This document shows positions 1 through 9,463 of a stretch of DNA of 64,000 bases, piece by piece. The notes below the pieces were generated by a model, which saw only the letters and a list, made by a program, of their open reading frames with translations, was not told the origin of the DNA and searched no databases. Each line of letters starts with the position of its first letter. The first letter of the stretch is position 1. The translations under genes were made by a program, and so were the position numbers. The stretch covers positions 172,604 to 236,603 of the forward strand of contig NZ_JAHLEB010000002.1 of the NCBI RefSeq assembly GCF_018861735.1. The letters are read 5' to 3'. This stretch comes from Clostridium lacusfryxellense. GTDB taxonomy: Bacteria; Bacillota; Clostridia; Clostridiales; Clostridiaceae.

Positions 1-933
1 AAAGGAATTGTACTAAGAGAACCTTCTGTTGTAGCTATAAATATAAATACTAATAAGGTACTTGCCGTTGGCGAAGAGGCTAAACAAATGATAGGTAGAA
101 CACCAGGTAATATTGTTGCAATTAGACCTATGAGAGATGGTGTCATTGCAGATTTTGATGTTACTGAAAAGATGCTAAAGCATTTTATAAATAAAGTTAG
201 CCCAAAAGGACTTACAAGTCCAAGAATTGTAGTTGGATTTCCATCTGGAGTAACTGAAGTTGAAAAAAGAGCAATAGAGGAAGCAACTAAAAGTGCAGGT
301 GCAAGAGATGCATATCTAATGGAAGAACCAATGGCAGCAGCTATTGGAGCTGGACTTCCAGTAAATGAGCCAACAGGAAGCATGATAGTAGACATTGGGG
401 GCGGAACTACAGAGGTTGCAATTATATCACTAGGTGGTATTGTAACATGTATGTCTCTAAGGGTAGCAGGGGATGAGTTTGATCAATCAATAATAGCTTT
501 TGTTAAAAAGCAACACAGCCTAATGATAGGTGAGAGAACAGCAGAAAATATAAAAATGGAGCTTGGGTCAGTATTCGTATTAGAAGATGATGAAATGAGC
601 ATGGAAATAACAGGACGTGATTTAATAACAGGGTTACCAAAAGTTATAGAGGTAACACAAAAAGAGGTAAGAGAAGCATTAAGTGAACCAGTTCAAGCAA
701 TAATTGAAGCGATAATAACAACCCTTGAAAAAACTCCACCAGAGCTTGCATCAGATATAATGGAAAAAGGAATTATGTTAACTGGAGGCGGAGCGCTTCT
801 AAAAGGAATAGATGCACTTATAAACCGTGAAACACATATGCCAGTGCATATATCTGAAAATCCACTTGATTGTGTCGCTATAGGAGCAGGCAAGGCACTC
901 AGTAATATTGACGTTATGAGTAAAAGAAGATAA
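1..933 (+). CDS. mreB: Rod shape-determining protein MreB (5' end outside window)
   Basis: Actin-like ATPase that forms filaments under the membrane and positions the elongation machinery for cell-wall synthesis. The frame is open from base 1, so the N-terminus with the first phosphate loop lies upstream. Visible actin-fold motifs are the second phosphate loop [10 protein letters not shown], the adenosine loop [11 protein letters not shown], and the conserved [15 protein letters not shown]. The gene is followed after one base by mreC and then mreD, the usual mre operon. Family identity is certain. Only completeness is limited by the window edge. Confidence 0.98.
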   Translation, partial: KGIVLREPSVVAININTNKVLAVGEEAKQMIGRTPGNIVAIRPMRDGVIADFDVTEKMLKHFINKVSPKGLTSPRIVVGFPSGVTEVEKRAIEEATKSAGARDAYLMEEPMAAAIGAGLPVNEPTGSMIVDIGGGTTEVAIISLGGIVTCMSLRVAGDEFDQSIIAFVKKQHSLMIGERTAENIKMELGSVFVLEDDEMSMEITGRDLITGLPKVIEVTQKEVREALSEPVQAIIEAIITTLEKTPPELASDIMEKGIMLTGGGALLKGIDALINRETHMPVHISENPLDCVAIGAGKALSNIDVMSKRR

Positions 934-934
934 T

Positions 935-1780
935 ATGGGATTTCTAAAAAATAAGCTGGCAGTAGTTATCATAATACTGTCAGTTACATTTTTATCACTA
1001 ATTGGGTATAGTGCAAATCGAGGAAAAATGTCTTTCGTGGAGAATGGCGTGGGTGCAACAATAAATTCAGTGCAAGGTATATTTTATAAAGGATTTACAA
1101 GAATAGGAAATTCTTTTCAATTTATAACAAATATTTCAGATGTCAAGGCTGAAAATGAGCAACTTAAGAAAATTAATAGTGAATTTAAAAGCAAGGAATT
1201 GGAATATGATACCTCAATAAAAGAAAATGAAAGATTTAGAAAGGTTTTTGATTTATCAAAGCAGAAAGATGAATATAATTATGTAGGCGCTAACATAAAA
1301 GGATTAACTGGAAGTAGCTTTATGGATGGGTTTATCATAAATAAGGGAGAAAATAAAGGAATAAAAAAAGGGATGGTAGTTGTAACTGGAGATGGAATAG
1401 TAGGTCAGGTTTCATCTGTTGGTGATAATTGGGCGAATGTTTATTGTTTATCTAATGAAAATATTGCAGTGGCAGCGCTTGTTAAAAGTACAAGAGACAA
1501 TAATGGCATTGTTAAAGGATATAAAGATGAGAATAATAAATTGCTTGCACAAATAGAGCGACTTTCATTAGATTCCAAAATAAAAAAAGGTGATGTAATA
1601 TTAACATCAGGTCTTGGAGGTATATACCCATCTGATATTAAAATAGGCAAGGTGCTGAGTGTTCATGAGGACAAAGGAGAAGTAATGAAAACTGCTATAA
1701 TAGAGCCTTATGTTGACTTCTCAAAGATTGAGGAAGTTTTTATTTTGGTGCAAAAGGACCCTAGTCAAATAAAATATTAG
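935..1780 (+). CDS. mreC: Rod shape-determining protein MreC
   Basis: Bitopic membrane scaffold of the elongasome that links MreB to MreD, RodA and PBP2. The 281-residue protein has one N-terminal membrane segment (about residues 7-25), a coiled-coil stretch (about 70-105) and the beta-rich MreC core, with the typical stretches INKGENKGIKKGMVVV and GDVILTSGLGGIYPSDIKIG. The ATG lies one base after the mreB stop, which implies translational coupling. Confidence 0.97.
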   Translation: MGFLKNKLAVVIIILSVTFLSLIGYSANRGKMSFVENGVGATINSVQGIFYKGFTRIGNSFQFITNISDVKAENEQLKKINSEFKSKELEYDTSIKENERFRKVFDLSKQKDEYNYVGANIKGLTGSSFMDGFIINKGENKGIKKGMVVVTGDGIVGQVSSVGDNWANVYCLSNENIAVAALVKSTRDNNGIVKGYKDENNKLLAQIERLSLDSKIKKGDVILTSGLGGIYPSDIKIGKVLSVHEDKGEVMKTAIIEPYVDFSKIEEVFILVQKDPSQIKY

Positions 1781-1790
1781 GAGTTGTATT

Positions 1791-2282
1791 ATGAAGAAAA
1801 TATTAACTGTAGTATTGTTAAGTATTCTATTTTTAATACTAGACAATACTCTGATGCCCTTATTTAAGGTGCACGGAACATATCCAAGTCTAATATTTAT
1901 ATTTGCACTGTGTTATTCAATTGTTAGTTCACCAAAAGACGCAGTAATAATTGGCGTTTTTACTGGTGCACTTCAAGATGTGTATTTTTTTAATGGTTTT
2001 GGAATCAATATGTTAAGTAACATGCTTATGTGTGTTGCAGCTTCATATATAGGTAAAAATATATTTATTGAGAAATCATTTTTGCCTATAATATCATCTT
2101 TTATATTAAGCGTAGTAAAAGGTTTTATAATATTTTGTGTATTGATTTTGATAAAAAAATACACAGATATAGGCGTAATATTCTATTATGGAATATACAA
2201 TTTAATAGTATGCATATTTATGTACAGATTTACATATAAACTTTCACAAAAGGAGTATATGAAGACAGATTGGAAATTTTAA
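1791..2282 (+). CDS. mreD: Rod shape-determining protein MreD
   Basis: Small polytopic membrane protein of the elongasome. Its 163 residues form about five hydrophobic helices with very few charged residues, matching MreD in size and composition. It starts 10 bases after mreC behind a GGAG site. MreD diverges strongly in sequence, so position between mreC and a class B PBP carries much of the assignment. Confidence 0.92.
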   Translation: MKKILTVVLLSILFLILDNTLMPLFKVHGTYPSLIFIFALCYSIVSSPKDAVIIGVFTGALQDVYFFNGFGINMLSNMLMCVAASYIGKNIFIEKSFLPIISSFILSVVKGFIIFCVLILIKKYTDIGVIFYYGIYNLIVCIFMYRFTYKLSQKEYMKTDWKF

Positions 2283-2322
2283 AATAGTACATCTAGTTAA
2301 CTTTTAAAAGGTTGGTGAAATA

Positions 2323-5202
2323 GTGAGTCCGAAAAATAAAAAAGACAAAGAGTTTTCTAGGTTTAATGCTTTATCTATGATTATGATATTAATTTTTGTT
2401 GTTATTATTTCAAGGTTAATAAATATACAAGTTATAAATGGTGAGGTCTATAAGGAAAAAGCAAATCTACAAAATCATAAGATAATATCTACAGCAGCTC
2501 CAAGAGGTGAAATAATTGATAGAAACGGTGCAAAACTCGCTACAAGCAAGCAAAGTTATACATTGATATTTACTACAACTGATGAGAGCGAAGTAAGTTT
2601 AATTCCAACTTTGGACAAAGTATTTAAAATTCTTGATGATAACAAACAAATACTACTAGATGAGTTTTTGCTTAAAGTGAAAACTAATAGTAATACAAAA
2701 CTTACAGAATATAGCTTTGATTTTAAGACGTCAGACAAAGTATCTCAGGATTGGTTAGAGATTAGATTTAAGAAAGATCGAGGGTTTGAAGAAAAAGTTA
2801 TTAAAGAGCTTTATAAAGATAAAAAGAAAGATGACTTAACTACTGCTCAGTTTAAAAAAGTTGATGAAGCTCTTTTAAAGATTACACCGGTTGAAGTCTT
2901 TAATAAATTAGTAACGCTTTATGGTCTTGATAAAATTAAGGATCCCAAAAGCAAAGAGGAACTTAGAGATTATATGGTAGTTAAGGATAATATAAAGATG
3001 CAGAGTTTTTCAGGATATAAGCCTGTAACTATTGCTGATAATTTACTTGAAAACTGTGCCTTTATTTTTGAACAAATGCAACCAGAAATGCCAGGTATTA
3101 GTATTATAACTCAGCCAGTTAGAGTTTATCCTAATAAGGATTTAGGGTCTGCCTTTTTAGGATATATTTCTAAGATAAATCCTTGGGATGCAAATAAGTA
3201 TGAGGAAAAAGGTTATGATATAAGTTCTGATTATATAGGGACGGCAGGAATTGAATCAGCGTTTGAAGATGTTTTAAAGGGTACTAAGGGGCAAGAAAGT
3301 ATTTCAGTTAATAAGCAAGGCCGTAAAGTTAGTACCTTAGGTGAAATTGAAACTTATCCAGGGCAAACAGTGCAACTTAACATAGATAAAAATATGCAAT
3401 ACGCTGCGGAGAAGTCCTTAGATGCTGTAATGCTTGATTTACAAAAACAAGGGAATAATACAGCGCAAAGTGTAAACACAACAAATGCAAACAGAGGTGC
3501 TGTGGTTGTACTTGACGTTAACACAGGTAAGGTATTAGCTCTGGCAAGTAGACCTGGATACGATCCTAATATCTTTGCTACCGGCTTAACTAGTGATGAG
3601 TATAATAAAATGTTTGCTCCAGTTACAGAGCAAAAGGGATTAGAGTATATTCAAAAAAGAGGGCTAACAAATATTGAAGGTGTGCTAAAGGATACAGATA
3701 TGGCTAAATCCAAACAAGAAAAGGAAAAAATAATACTTGATTATATGTTTCCACTTGATAAAAGCATAGAAGAAAATACTACAATAAGAAAAGATAATAG
3801 TGATATTTTCCCTAAAGCAACTTTCAATTATGCAACTAAATCTTTAATACCACCTGGTTCCACATTTAAACCAATGACAGCTATAGCGGGTCTAGAAGAA
3901 GGGGTTATAACTAAGGATAGTCAGGTATATGATTCTGGACCGTACAATGAACGTTATCCAAGCGTAACTGCTGCTTGTTGGATATGGAATGAACATCACG
4001 GTTCCCACGGATGGGTAAATATTCAAAAGGCAATGAGAGAATCTTGTAATTACTATTTTTATGATGTAGCTGATAAACTTTATGCTCACGCTGGAGAAAA
4101 TAAAACTGGTTTAGACTTATTATCCAAATATGCGTGGAAATTCGGTCTTGGTATAGAACCCAAGAGTAATAAAAAACCTTCTACAGGGATAGAGATACCT
4201 GAAAACTTTGGTCAGGTATACAATTATGAATCAAGTAAAGAGATACAATCCAATATTCATAGAAGCAGTCTGGTGGAAACTCTACAAAGTGGAGTGAATT
4301 CTAAACTTGTTAAATTTAAACCTCTTGACTTAGTTTCACAAAAAGAGAGTGGCACTAAAAAAGAGATAGAAGAAATTAAAGAATTAAATCAAAACAAGGT
4401 TAAGCTTCTTGCTTTAATTAAGACCGAAATGAAAAAGGAGAAAAAGAGCAGCGAAGATTCAATTTCTAAAAGTATGAATAGTGCTATTAAGAAACTCATT
4501 GAGGATTCTTCAGTTCTAATAAAGAATAATTATACTGATAAAGACATTTCAGCTATAATTTATGCTATAAATACAGAAATATCTTCAGCTAACACCGAAT
4601 TGAACTCTGCTGCTAGTGCATATTATGCAGCCATAGGGCAAGGATTTAATGCGTTTACTCCTCTACAACTAGCCAATTATGTATCTACTATGGTCAATGG
4701 TGGAAATAGATATGAATTGCATTTGGTTGATAAAACGTTAGATCCAGATGGAAATATAATTAAGGAAACTAAGCTTGTAGTTTTAGAGAAAACTAACGTA
4801 GCTGCTAGTACAATTGATATAATTAAAGAGGGAATGCTTGAAGTTACTAGTGATTCTCAAGGTACTGCATATAATGTCTTTAAAGATTTTCCTATTCAAA
4901 ATGGAGGAAAAACAGGTTCGGCTACTTTCAATGATCTTACTCAAAGTGCTCTAGGAAGAACTTCATATGGATATTATATAGGGTTTGCACCCTATGATAA
5001 ACCTCAAATAGCTGTTTGTGCAGTAGTTTTTGATGGAGGTCATGGTGGCTGGGTTGCACCAGTTGCTAAAGCAGTTTATGAGCAATACTTTAAAGCTGAA
5101 CTACTTAAAATAGACGCTGAATATAAATTTATGGTTGATCCAGAGGAGAATACTAGCAATATAGACTTAAATAAAGCTACTACTGGTAATGCTCACGATT
5201 AG
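2323..5202 (+). CDS. mrdA: Penicillin-binding protein 2, peptidoglycan transpeptidase
   Basis: Class B PBP that cross-links peptidoglycan during elongation. A single N-terminal membrane anchor (about residues 15-35) precedes the dimerisation domain, with RGEIIDRNG at about 65-73. The transpeptidase domain has Ser513-Thr-Phe-Lys516, Ser574-Cys-Asn576 and Lys863-Thr-Gly865. At 959 residues it is longer than typical PBP2. Extra length lies in the pedestal region and in a Lys/Glu/Ser-rich stretch of about 100 residues between the SxN and KTG motifs (about 670-770). GTG start. It is the last gene of the mre cluster, and the rodA partner lies 2 kb downstream. Confidence 0.95.
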   Translation: MSPKNKKDKEFSRFNALSMIMILIFVVIISRLINIQVINGEVYKEKANLQNHKIISTAAPRGEIIDRNGAKLATSKQSYTLIFTTTDESEVSLIPTLDKVFKILDDNKQILLDEFLLKVKTNSNTKLTEYSFDFKTSDKVSQDWLEIRFKKDRGFEEKVIKELYKDKKKDDLTTAQFKKVDEALLKITPVEVFNKLVTLYGLDKIKDPKSKEELRDYMVVKDNIKMQSFSGYKPVTIADNLLENCAFIFEQMQPEMPGISIITQPVRVYPNKDLGSAFLGYISKINPWDANKYEEKGYDISSDYIGTAGIESAFEDVLKGTKGQESISVNKQGRKVSTLGEIETYPGQTVQLNIDKNMQYAAEKSLDAVMLDLQKQGNNTAQSVNTTNANRGAVVVLDVNTGKVLALASRPGYDPNIFATGLTSDEYNKMFAPVTEQKGLEYIQKRGLTNIEGVLKDTDMAKSKQEKEKIILDYMFPLDKSIEENTTIRKDNSDIFPKATFNYATKSLIPPGSTFKPMTAIAGLEEGVITKDSQVYDSGPYNERYPSVTAACWIWNEHHGSHGWVNIQKAMRESCNYYFYDVADKLYAHAGENKTGLDLLSKYAWKFGLGIEPKSNKKPSTGIEIPENFGQVYNYESSKEIQSNIHRSSLVETLQSGVNSKLVKFKPLDLVSQKESGTKKEIEEIKELNQNKVKLLALIKTEMKKEKKSSEDSISKSMNSAIKKLIEDSSVLIKNNYTDKDISAIIYAINTEISSANTELNSAASAYYAAIGQGFNAFTPLQLANYVSTMVNGGNRYELHLVDKTLDPDGNIIKETKLVVLEKTNVAASTIDIIKEGMLEVTSDSQGTAYNVFKDFPIQNGGKTGSATFNDLTQSALGRTSYGYYIGFAPYDKPQIAVCAVVFDGGHGGWVAPVAKAVYEQYFKAELLKIDAEYKFMVDPEENTSNIDLNKATTGNAHD

Positions 5203-5316
5203 TAAAAAAATGGTTGGAACAGTAAATAAATGAGGTTTTCAAGTGAGCTCTGACAAAGTTATTTGTTAGGGTTTGTTTGATTATTATAGAATAATTTGAA
5301 AATAAAAAAAAATATA

Positions 5317-5345
5317 TTGAAATTAAGCAGGAATTTACATATAAT
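5317..5345 (+). promoter_or_regulatory. SigA-type promoter for minCDE
   Basis: TTGAAA (5317-5322), 17-base spacer, TATAAT (5340-5345). It lies in the 288-base gap between PBP2 and minC, about 140 bases before minC. This leaves an untranslated leader with no other feature I recognise. Confidence 0.65.
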
Positions 5346-5490
5346 ATGTTGAAATAGTAGTTTAGTCACATTCAAATAAATATACTTGTATTTTTATATG
5401 TTATTAATTTGAAGGTGCCTTAGGTTCAATTATGGAGCAAAACAATTAATAATTGCTTTTCAACCCAGAGGAGAGCTAGGAGGTAAAAAA

Positions 5491-6123
5491 ATGGTTACAG
5501 ATAAAATAATCATTAAGGGAAATAAAGAGGGATTAAATGTAGTTATAAATATGAATCATTTTAGTGATTTTGATGATATGTTAGAATCTTTAATTGAAAA
5601 GCTTGCTCAAGGAAGAAAATTTTACAAAGGTAGCACACTTAAAATTACTACTGAACTTAAATACATAAATGAGCGGGAAAGTAGAAAATTAAAAGAAGTA
5701 TTATTTGATGAGTTTTTAATTAGTGATTGTATTTTTCAAAACACCGAGGAGTCTACTACAAAAGTGTTTACAGGAATATATGAGGGGAAAACCAAATTTT
5801 TAAGAAAAACCATAAGAAGTGGACAAAGTATAAATTACCCTGGTAATGTAGTTATAATTGGTGATGTGAATCCGGGAGCTGAAATATATGCAACAGGAAA
5901 TATAATTGTAATGGGCAATCTAAGAGGACTTGCACATGCAGGCACGAATGGTAATGAAAAGGCTATAATAGCGGCAGTAAAGCTAGAACCTCAAATACTT
6001 CAGATTGCTAGCATAGTTACTCGGTCTCCTGAAGATGAAATTAAACCTCAATATCCTGAGGTAGCTAAAATTAAAAATGGTAACATCATTGTAGAGCCGT
6101 ATTTACCGAATAAATATATATAA
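5491..6123 (+). CDS. minC: Septum site-determining protein MinC
   Basis: Inhibitor of FtsZ ring assembly, recruited to the membrane by MinD. The 210-residue protein has an N-terminal MinC_N domain (about 1-95) and a C-terminal beta-helix MinC_C domain containing the hallmark [21 protein letters not shown] segment, truncated in wording here (about 120-140). Start ATG with AGGAGGT eight bases upstream. First gene of minC-minD-minE. Confidence 0.96.
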   Translation: MVTDKIIIKGNKEGLNVVINMNHFSDFDDMLESLIEKLAQGRKFYKGSTLKITTELKYINERESRKLKEVLFDEFLISDCIFQNTEESTTKVFTGIYEGKTKFLRKTIRSGQSINYPGNVVIIGDVNPGAEIYATGNIIVMGNLRGLAHAGTNGNEKAIIAAVKLEPQILQIASIVTRSPEDEIKPQYPEVAKIKNGNIIVEPYLPNKYI

Positions 6124-6138
6124 TGGAGGGAATTCAAC

Positions 6139-6945
6139 ATGGGAGAATCTATAGTTATAACATCAGGTAAGGGTGGGGTTGGAAAAACAACTACTACCGC
6201 GAATATCGGAACAGCGCTTGCATCTATGGATAAAAAAGTGGTAGTTATCGATGGTGATACTGGACTTCGTAACCTAGATGTTTTGATGGGGCTTGAGAAT
6301 AGAGTAGTATTTACATTAGTAGATGTTATTGAACAAAGATGCAGGTTAAAGCAGGCATTAATTAAAGACAAAAGATTTAGCAATTTATATTTATTGCCAA
6401 CAGCTCAAACAAGAGATAAAAATGACATTAATATAAAAGATATGCTTTTAGTAGTAAATGAGTTAAAGGAAGATTTTGATTACGTTATTATAGATTGTCC
6501 TGCAGGTATTGAACAAGGTTTTGAAAATGCAATAGTGGGAGCTGATAGAGCTATAATAGTTGTTAATCCAGAACTTACTTCTGTTAGAGATGCAGATAGG
6601 GTTATAGGCAAATTAGACTCTAAAGGTATTGATAGGCATGAGGTTATAGTGAATAGAATGGATTATGAAATGACAAGAAATGGCGATATGTTGTCTGTAG
6701 ATGACATTATAGAATGTTTGGCAATTAAATTAATAGGGGTTGTCCCAAATGATAGAAGGGTTACAATTTCAACAAATAAAGGGGAACCAATTGTTCTTGA
6801 TGAGAAGGCACTGGCAGGTATAGCTTTTAAAAATATTGCAAGAAGAATAATGGGAGAAGAAGTATCTTACGCTACACTAGATGGGTCATCGGCTAGTGAC
6901 ATAGGATTTTTTGCTTCTATAAAAAGAATGTTTAAAGGAATATAG
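6139..6945 (+). CDS. minD: Septum site-determining ATPase MinD
   Basis: Membrane-associated ParA/MinD-family ATPase that places MinC at the membrane and is displaced by MinE. It has the deviant Walker A motif GKGGVGKTT at about residues 10-18, a switch motif VIDGDTGLRNLD, and the C-terminal amphipathic tail FFASIKRMFKG that binds membrane. 268 residues is the normal length. It begins 15 bases after minC behind GGAGGG. Confidence 0.98.
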   Translation: MGESIVITSGKGGVGKTTTTANIGTALASMDKKVVVIDGDTGLRNLDVLMGLENRVVFTLVDVIEQRCRLKQALIKDKRFSNLYLLPTAQTRDKNDINIKDMLLVVNELKEDFDYVIIDCPAGIEQGFENAIVGADRAIIVVNPELTSVRDADRVIGKLDSKGIDRHEVIVNRMDYEMTRNGDMLSVDDIIECLAIKLIGVVPNDRRVTISTNKGEPIVLDEKALAGIAFKNIARRIMGEEVSYATLDGSSASDIGFFASIKRMFKGI

Positions 6946-6960
6946 GAGGAGGAGAGATTA

Positions 6961-7224
6961 ATGAATTTATTTAAAATGTTTTCTAATAAAATTTTCTCTA
7001 AAGATATAGCAAGTGATAGATTGAAGTTAATTTTAATACATGATAGAGCAGACTTTTCACCAGATTTTCTAGAAATGATAAAGGCTGATATATTAAAGGT
7101 AATCTCAAAATACGCTGAGGTAGAAACTGGGGAAATAGAAGTTAGATTAACAACTACGGAAGAATATGAGGGGCACTCACCAGCGCTCATTGCTAATATA
7201 CCAATAAAAAAAATAAAGAGATAA
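6961..7224 (+). CDS. minE: Cell division topological specificity factor MinE
   Basis: Stimulates MinD ATPase to drive pole-to-pole patterning. 87 residues. The N-terminal half carries the SDRLKLILIHDRADFSP segment, the anti-MinCD/contact helix, and the C-terminal half the dimerisation region. Strong GGAGGAGG site just upstream. A full MinCDE set means this organism uses an oscillating Min system rather than the DivIVA/MinJ arrangement of Bacillus. Confidence 0.96.
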   Translation: MNLFKMFSNKIFSKDIASDRLKLILIHDRADFSPDFLEMIKADILKVISKYAEVETGEIEVRLTTTEEYEGHSPALIANIPIKKIKR

Positions 7225-7230
7225 GGCGTT

Positions 7231-7273
7231 AAAAGCTATGTATAATTAACAAGTTAAACATAGCTTTTTCTTC
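7231..7273 (+). terminator. Rho-independent terminator after minE
   Basis: AAAAGCTATGT (7231-7241) pairs with ACATAGCTTTT (7258-7268), with a 16-base loop and a following T-rich run. Confidence 0.8.
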
Positions 7274-7279
7274 TTAATA

Positions 7280-7288
7280 TGATATAAT
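7280..7288 (+). promoter_or_regulatory. Extended -10 promoter for rodA
   Basis: TGATATAAT, an extended -10 element (TGn plus perfect TATAAT), stands 23 bases before the rodA start and immediately after the minE terminator. No good -35 box is visible. Confidence 0.5.
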
Positions 7289-7310
7289 CATATTTGAGAT
7301 GGAGGTAGGT

Positions 7311-8435
7311 ATGACCATGAAAATTTTACAAAACCTAAGACTTAATAAAAAACTTTTAAGGGAACTAGATTACAGCGCAATAGTGTTTGCAATTTGTATT
7401 GTTATTATTGGATGTTTAAATATTTATAGTGCAAAAAAAGGCACGGCAAGTGGAATTTCTTTAACCAAAATGCAAATTGCGTTTATGATATTAGGTCTTA
7501 TTACTGTGTATCTTCTTTTAGTATTTGATTATATGTTAATAGAAAATTATGCCGTGATAATATATTGGGCAGGAATTATGTTATTAATATTTGGAAATAT
7601 ATCAGGGCAAGTTACAAATGGTGCTAATTCTTGGATAAGATTTGGCGGTATAGGGATACAACCATCGGAATTTGCTAAAATTGGTATGATAATCATGCTT
7701 GCTAAGAAGATAGATGGTATGGAAGGGAAAATTAATGATGTAAGGAATCTACTCGAGTTGTTGTTTTACGCAGCGGTGCCAATGATTTTAATTGTTATTC
7801 AACCGGATATGGGAATGACTATGGTAAGCTTTTTTATAGTACTCGGAATATTTTATTGTATGGGACTAAATTACAAAATTATAATTGGTGGACTTACTTC
7901 GGTTTTGCTTTTAGTTGTAGGAATATGGAATTCTGGAATTATTGAACCGTACCAGAAGGGTAGACTCACAGCCTTCTTAGACCCTGAGAAATATGATTTA
8001 ACTTCTGGACTTCAACTTATTCAATCAAAACTTGCAATAGGCTCAGGAGGCATTTTTGGAAGAGGATTTGGAAAGGGAGTTCAATTTAATTCTGTTCCAG
8101 AAAATCATACAGATTTTATTTTTGCTGTTTTAGCAGAAGAATGGGGACTTATTGGTGCACTAGTTTTATTATTATTGTATGGACTGCTTATATACAGGTT
8201 AGTAAAAATTGCAAAAGAGTCTAAAGATATTTTTGGAACTGTGCTTTGTGTTGGATTTGTTTCTAATTTACTATTTTCAATAATGCAAAATGTAGGGATG
8301 ACAATGGGACTTATGCCCATTACTGGAATAACTTTGCCATTTATGAGTTATGGGGGAAGTTCCTTGTTAACAAGCTTTATGGCACTAGGACTAGTGCTTA
8401 ATGTAGGTATGAGAAGAAAAAAAATAAATTTTTAA
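7311..8435 (+). CDS. rodA: RodA, SEDS-family peptidoglycan glycosyltransferase
   Basis: Polymerises lipid II together with PBP2 in the elongasome. Roughly ten membrane helices, with SEDS signatures GANSWIRFGGIGIQPSEFAKI, described here in parts (about 105-125), VPENHTDFIFAVLAEEWG, and MSYGGSSLL near the end. 374 residues from ATG 7311, chosen because GGAGGT lies 4 bases upstream; an upstream ATG at 7299 would overlap that site. It could equally be named FtsW/SpoVE by sequence. Proximity to mre/PBP2 favours RodA. Confidence 0.9.
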   Translation: MTMKILQNLRLNKKLLRELDYSAIVFAICIVIIGCLNIYSAKKGTASGISLTKMQIAFMILGLITVYLLLVFDYMLIENYAVIIYWAGIMLLIFGNISGQVTNGANSWIRFGGIGIQPSEFAKIGMIIMLAKKIDGMEGKINDVRNLLELLFYAAVPMILIVIQPDMGMTMVSFFIVLGIFYCMGLNYKIIIGGLTSVLLLVVGIWNSGIIEPYQKGRLTAFLDPEKYDLTSGLQLIQSKLAIGSGGIFGRGFGKGVQFNSVPENHTDFIFAVLAEEWGLIGALVLLLLYGLLIYRLVKIAKESKDIFGTVLCVGFVSNLLFSIMQNVGMTMGLMPITGITLPFMSYGGSSLLTSFMALGLVLNVGMRRKKINF

Positions 8436-8504
8436 ACACATAGATTTTTAAACATATAGATTAAAGGGTATAATGAATTTAGTTATTACATAGGGGGAGA
8501 AAAA

Positions 8505-8879
8505 ATGAGAATAGCATTAGTAGCACATGATAAAAAGAAGGATGATATAATCGATTTTGCAACGCGTTATAAAGAAATTTTAGAAAAACATGATTTATAT
8601 GGAACAGGAACAACAGGAAAATTAATAAATGAAAAGGTAGGACTGACTGTTACTAGATTTTTATCAGGACCTCTTGGAGGCGATCAACAAATAGGTGCGA
8701 AGCTTGCACAAGGGGAAATGGACATGATAATTTTCCTAAGAGATCCACTTACCCCTCAACCTCATGAGCCAGATATCTCGGCACTTCTTAGATTATGTGA
8801 TGTGCATTGTGTACCACTTGCTACAAATTTAGGAACGGCTGAAGTTTTGATGAGAAGTCTAAAAGACCGTGAATACTAA
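8505..8879 (+). CDS. mgsA: Methylglyoxal synthase
   Basis: Converts dihydroxyacetone phosphate to methylglyoxal and phosphate, a bypass of lower glycolysis. 124 residues. Motifs are ALVAHDKKK at the N-terminus, GTGTTG around residue 38, the phosphate-binding [12 protein letters not shown], and catalytic Asp in FLRDPL with QPHEPD. Strong GGGGGAG site. A TATAAT at 8469-8474 is a likely -10 element with a weak -35. Confidence 0.97.
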   Translation: MRIALVAHDKKKDDIIDFATRYKEILEKHDLYGTGTTGKLINEKVGLTVTRFLSGPLGGDQQIGAKLAQGEMDMIIFLRDPLTPQPHEPDISALLRLCDVHCVPLATNLGTAEVLMRSLKDREY

Positions 8880-8889
8880 TATACTCAAG

Positions 8890-8919
8890 AAAGCACTGCA
8901 GAATATGCGGTGCTTTTTT
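8890..8919 (+). terminator. Rho-independent terminator after mgsA
   Basis: AAAGCACTGCA (8890-8900) pairs with TGCGGTGCTTT (8906-8916) across a 5-base loop, followed by T residues. One G-U pair. Confidence 0.88.
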
Positions 8920-9012
8920 ACGCATAATGGATACTTTTTTCTTGTGATATGTAATAAATTCAAGGAAAATTAAATATATATAAATAGTGAAAGAATGCAT
9001 AGGAGGGAAAAA

Positions 9013-9402
9013 ATGGGCAATTATAATACGCAATATCAAAGCTATTATAATAATTTAACAAAAAAACATAGAGGTTCAAATAATTTTTCTAGTGAGAGTA
9101 AGAAACAAGGTGGTTTTTCAAATTTTTATATAAAGAGACTAACTAGGGAATTAGTTGGTGTCTTAGTATTGTTTATTGTTGTTTTGATTTTGAAGAGCGT
9201 AGGTACGCCTAAAACTCAATATGCCTATAATTATTCTAAGCAAGCAATTAATAAACAATATAACTACAGTGGATTACTAGTTAAAGCTAAGAGTGTTAAA
9301 TTTAAGAATGTGGGAGTTCTTACCGGTAATTTATTTGAAAAAGTTAAAAACACAATTTCGAGTGTAGGTGGGATAAATAGTACAGATAAGGATTTTAAAT
9401 AA
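9013..9402 (+). CDS. Small single-pass membrane protein upstream of spoIVFB, possibly a SpoIVFA-like stub
   Basis: 129 residues from ATG 9013, chosen because AGGAGGG lies just upstream. The start is Tyr/Asn/Gln-rich, then comes a basic region, one membrane helix (about residues 47-63) and a short Lys/Val-rich outer tail. The neighbour downstream is the protease SpoIVFB. In Bacillus the gene before spoIVFB is spoIVFA, whose product is a membrane protein with a degenerate LytM/M23 domain. Here no M23 domain follows the membrane helix. I do not recognise the protein by motif. The SpoIVFA link is inferred from position and topology only. Confidence 0.7.
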   Translation: MGNYNTQYQSYYNNLTKKHRGSNNFSSESKKQGGFSNFYIKRLTRELVGVLVLFIVVLILKSVGTPKTQYAYNYSKQAINKQYNYSGLLVKAKSVKFKNVGVLTGNLFEKVKNTISSVGGINSTDKDFK

Positions 9403-9463
9403 TCAAACAAATTTAATTACTTTTATAATTTAGAGCAACTTAGTAATGGCTTTGGGGGATTAA

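Noticed and set aside
6048..6383. Minus-strand frame of 111 codons over the minC/minD junction
   Set aside because: Lies opposite two certain genes, has no ribosome binding site and shows composition expected of a shadow frame.
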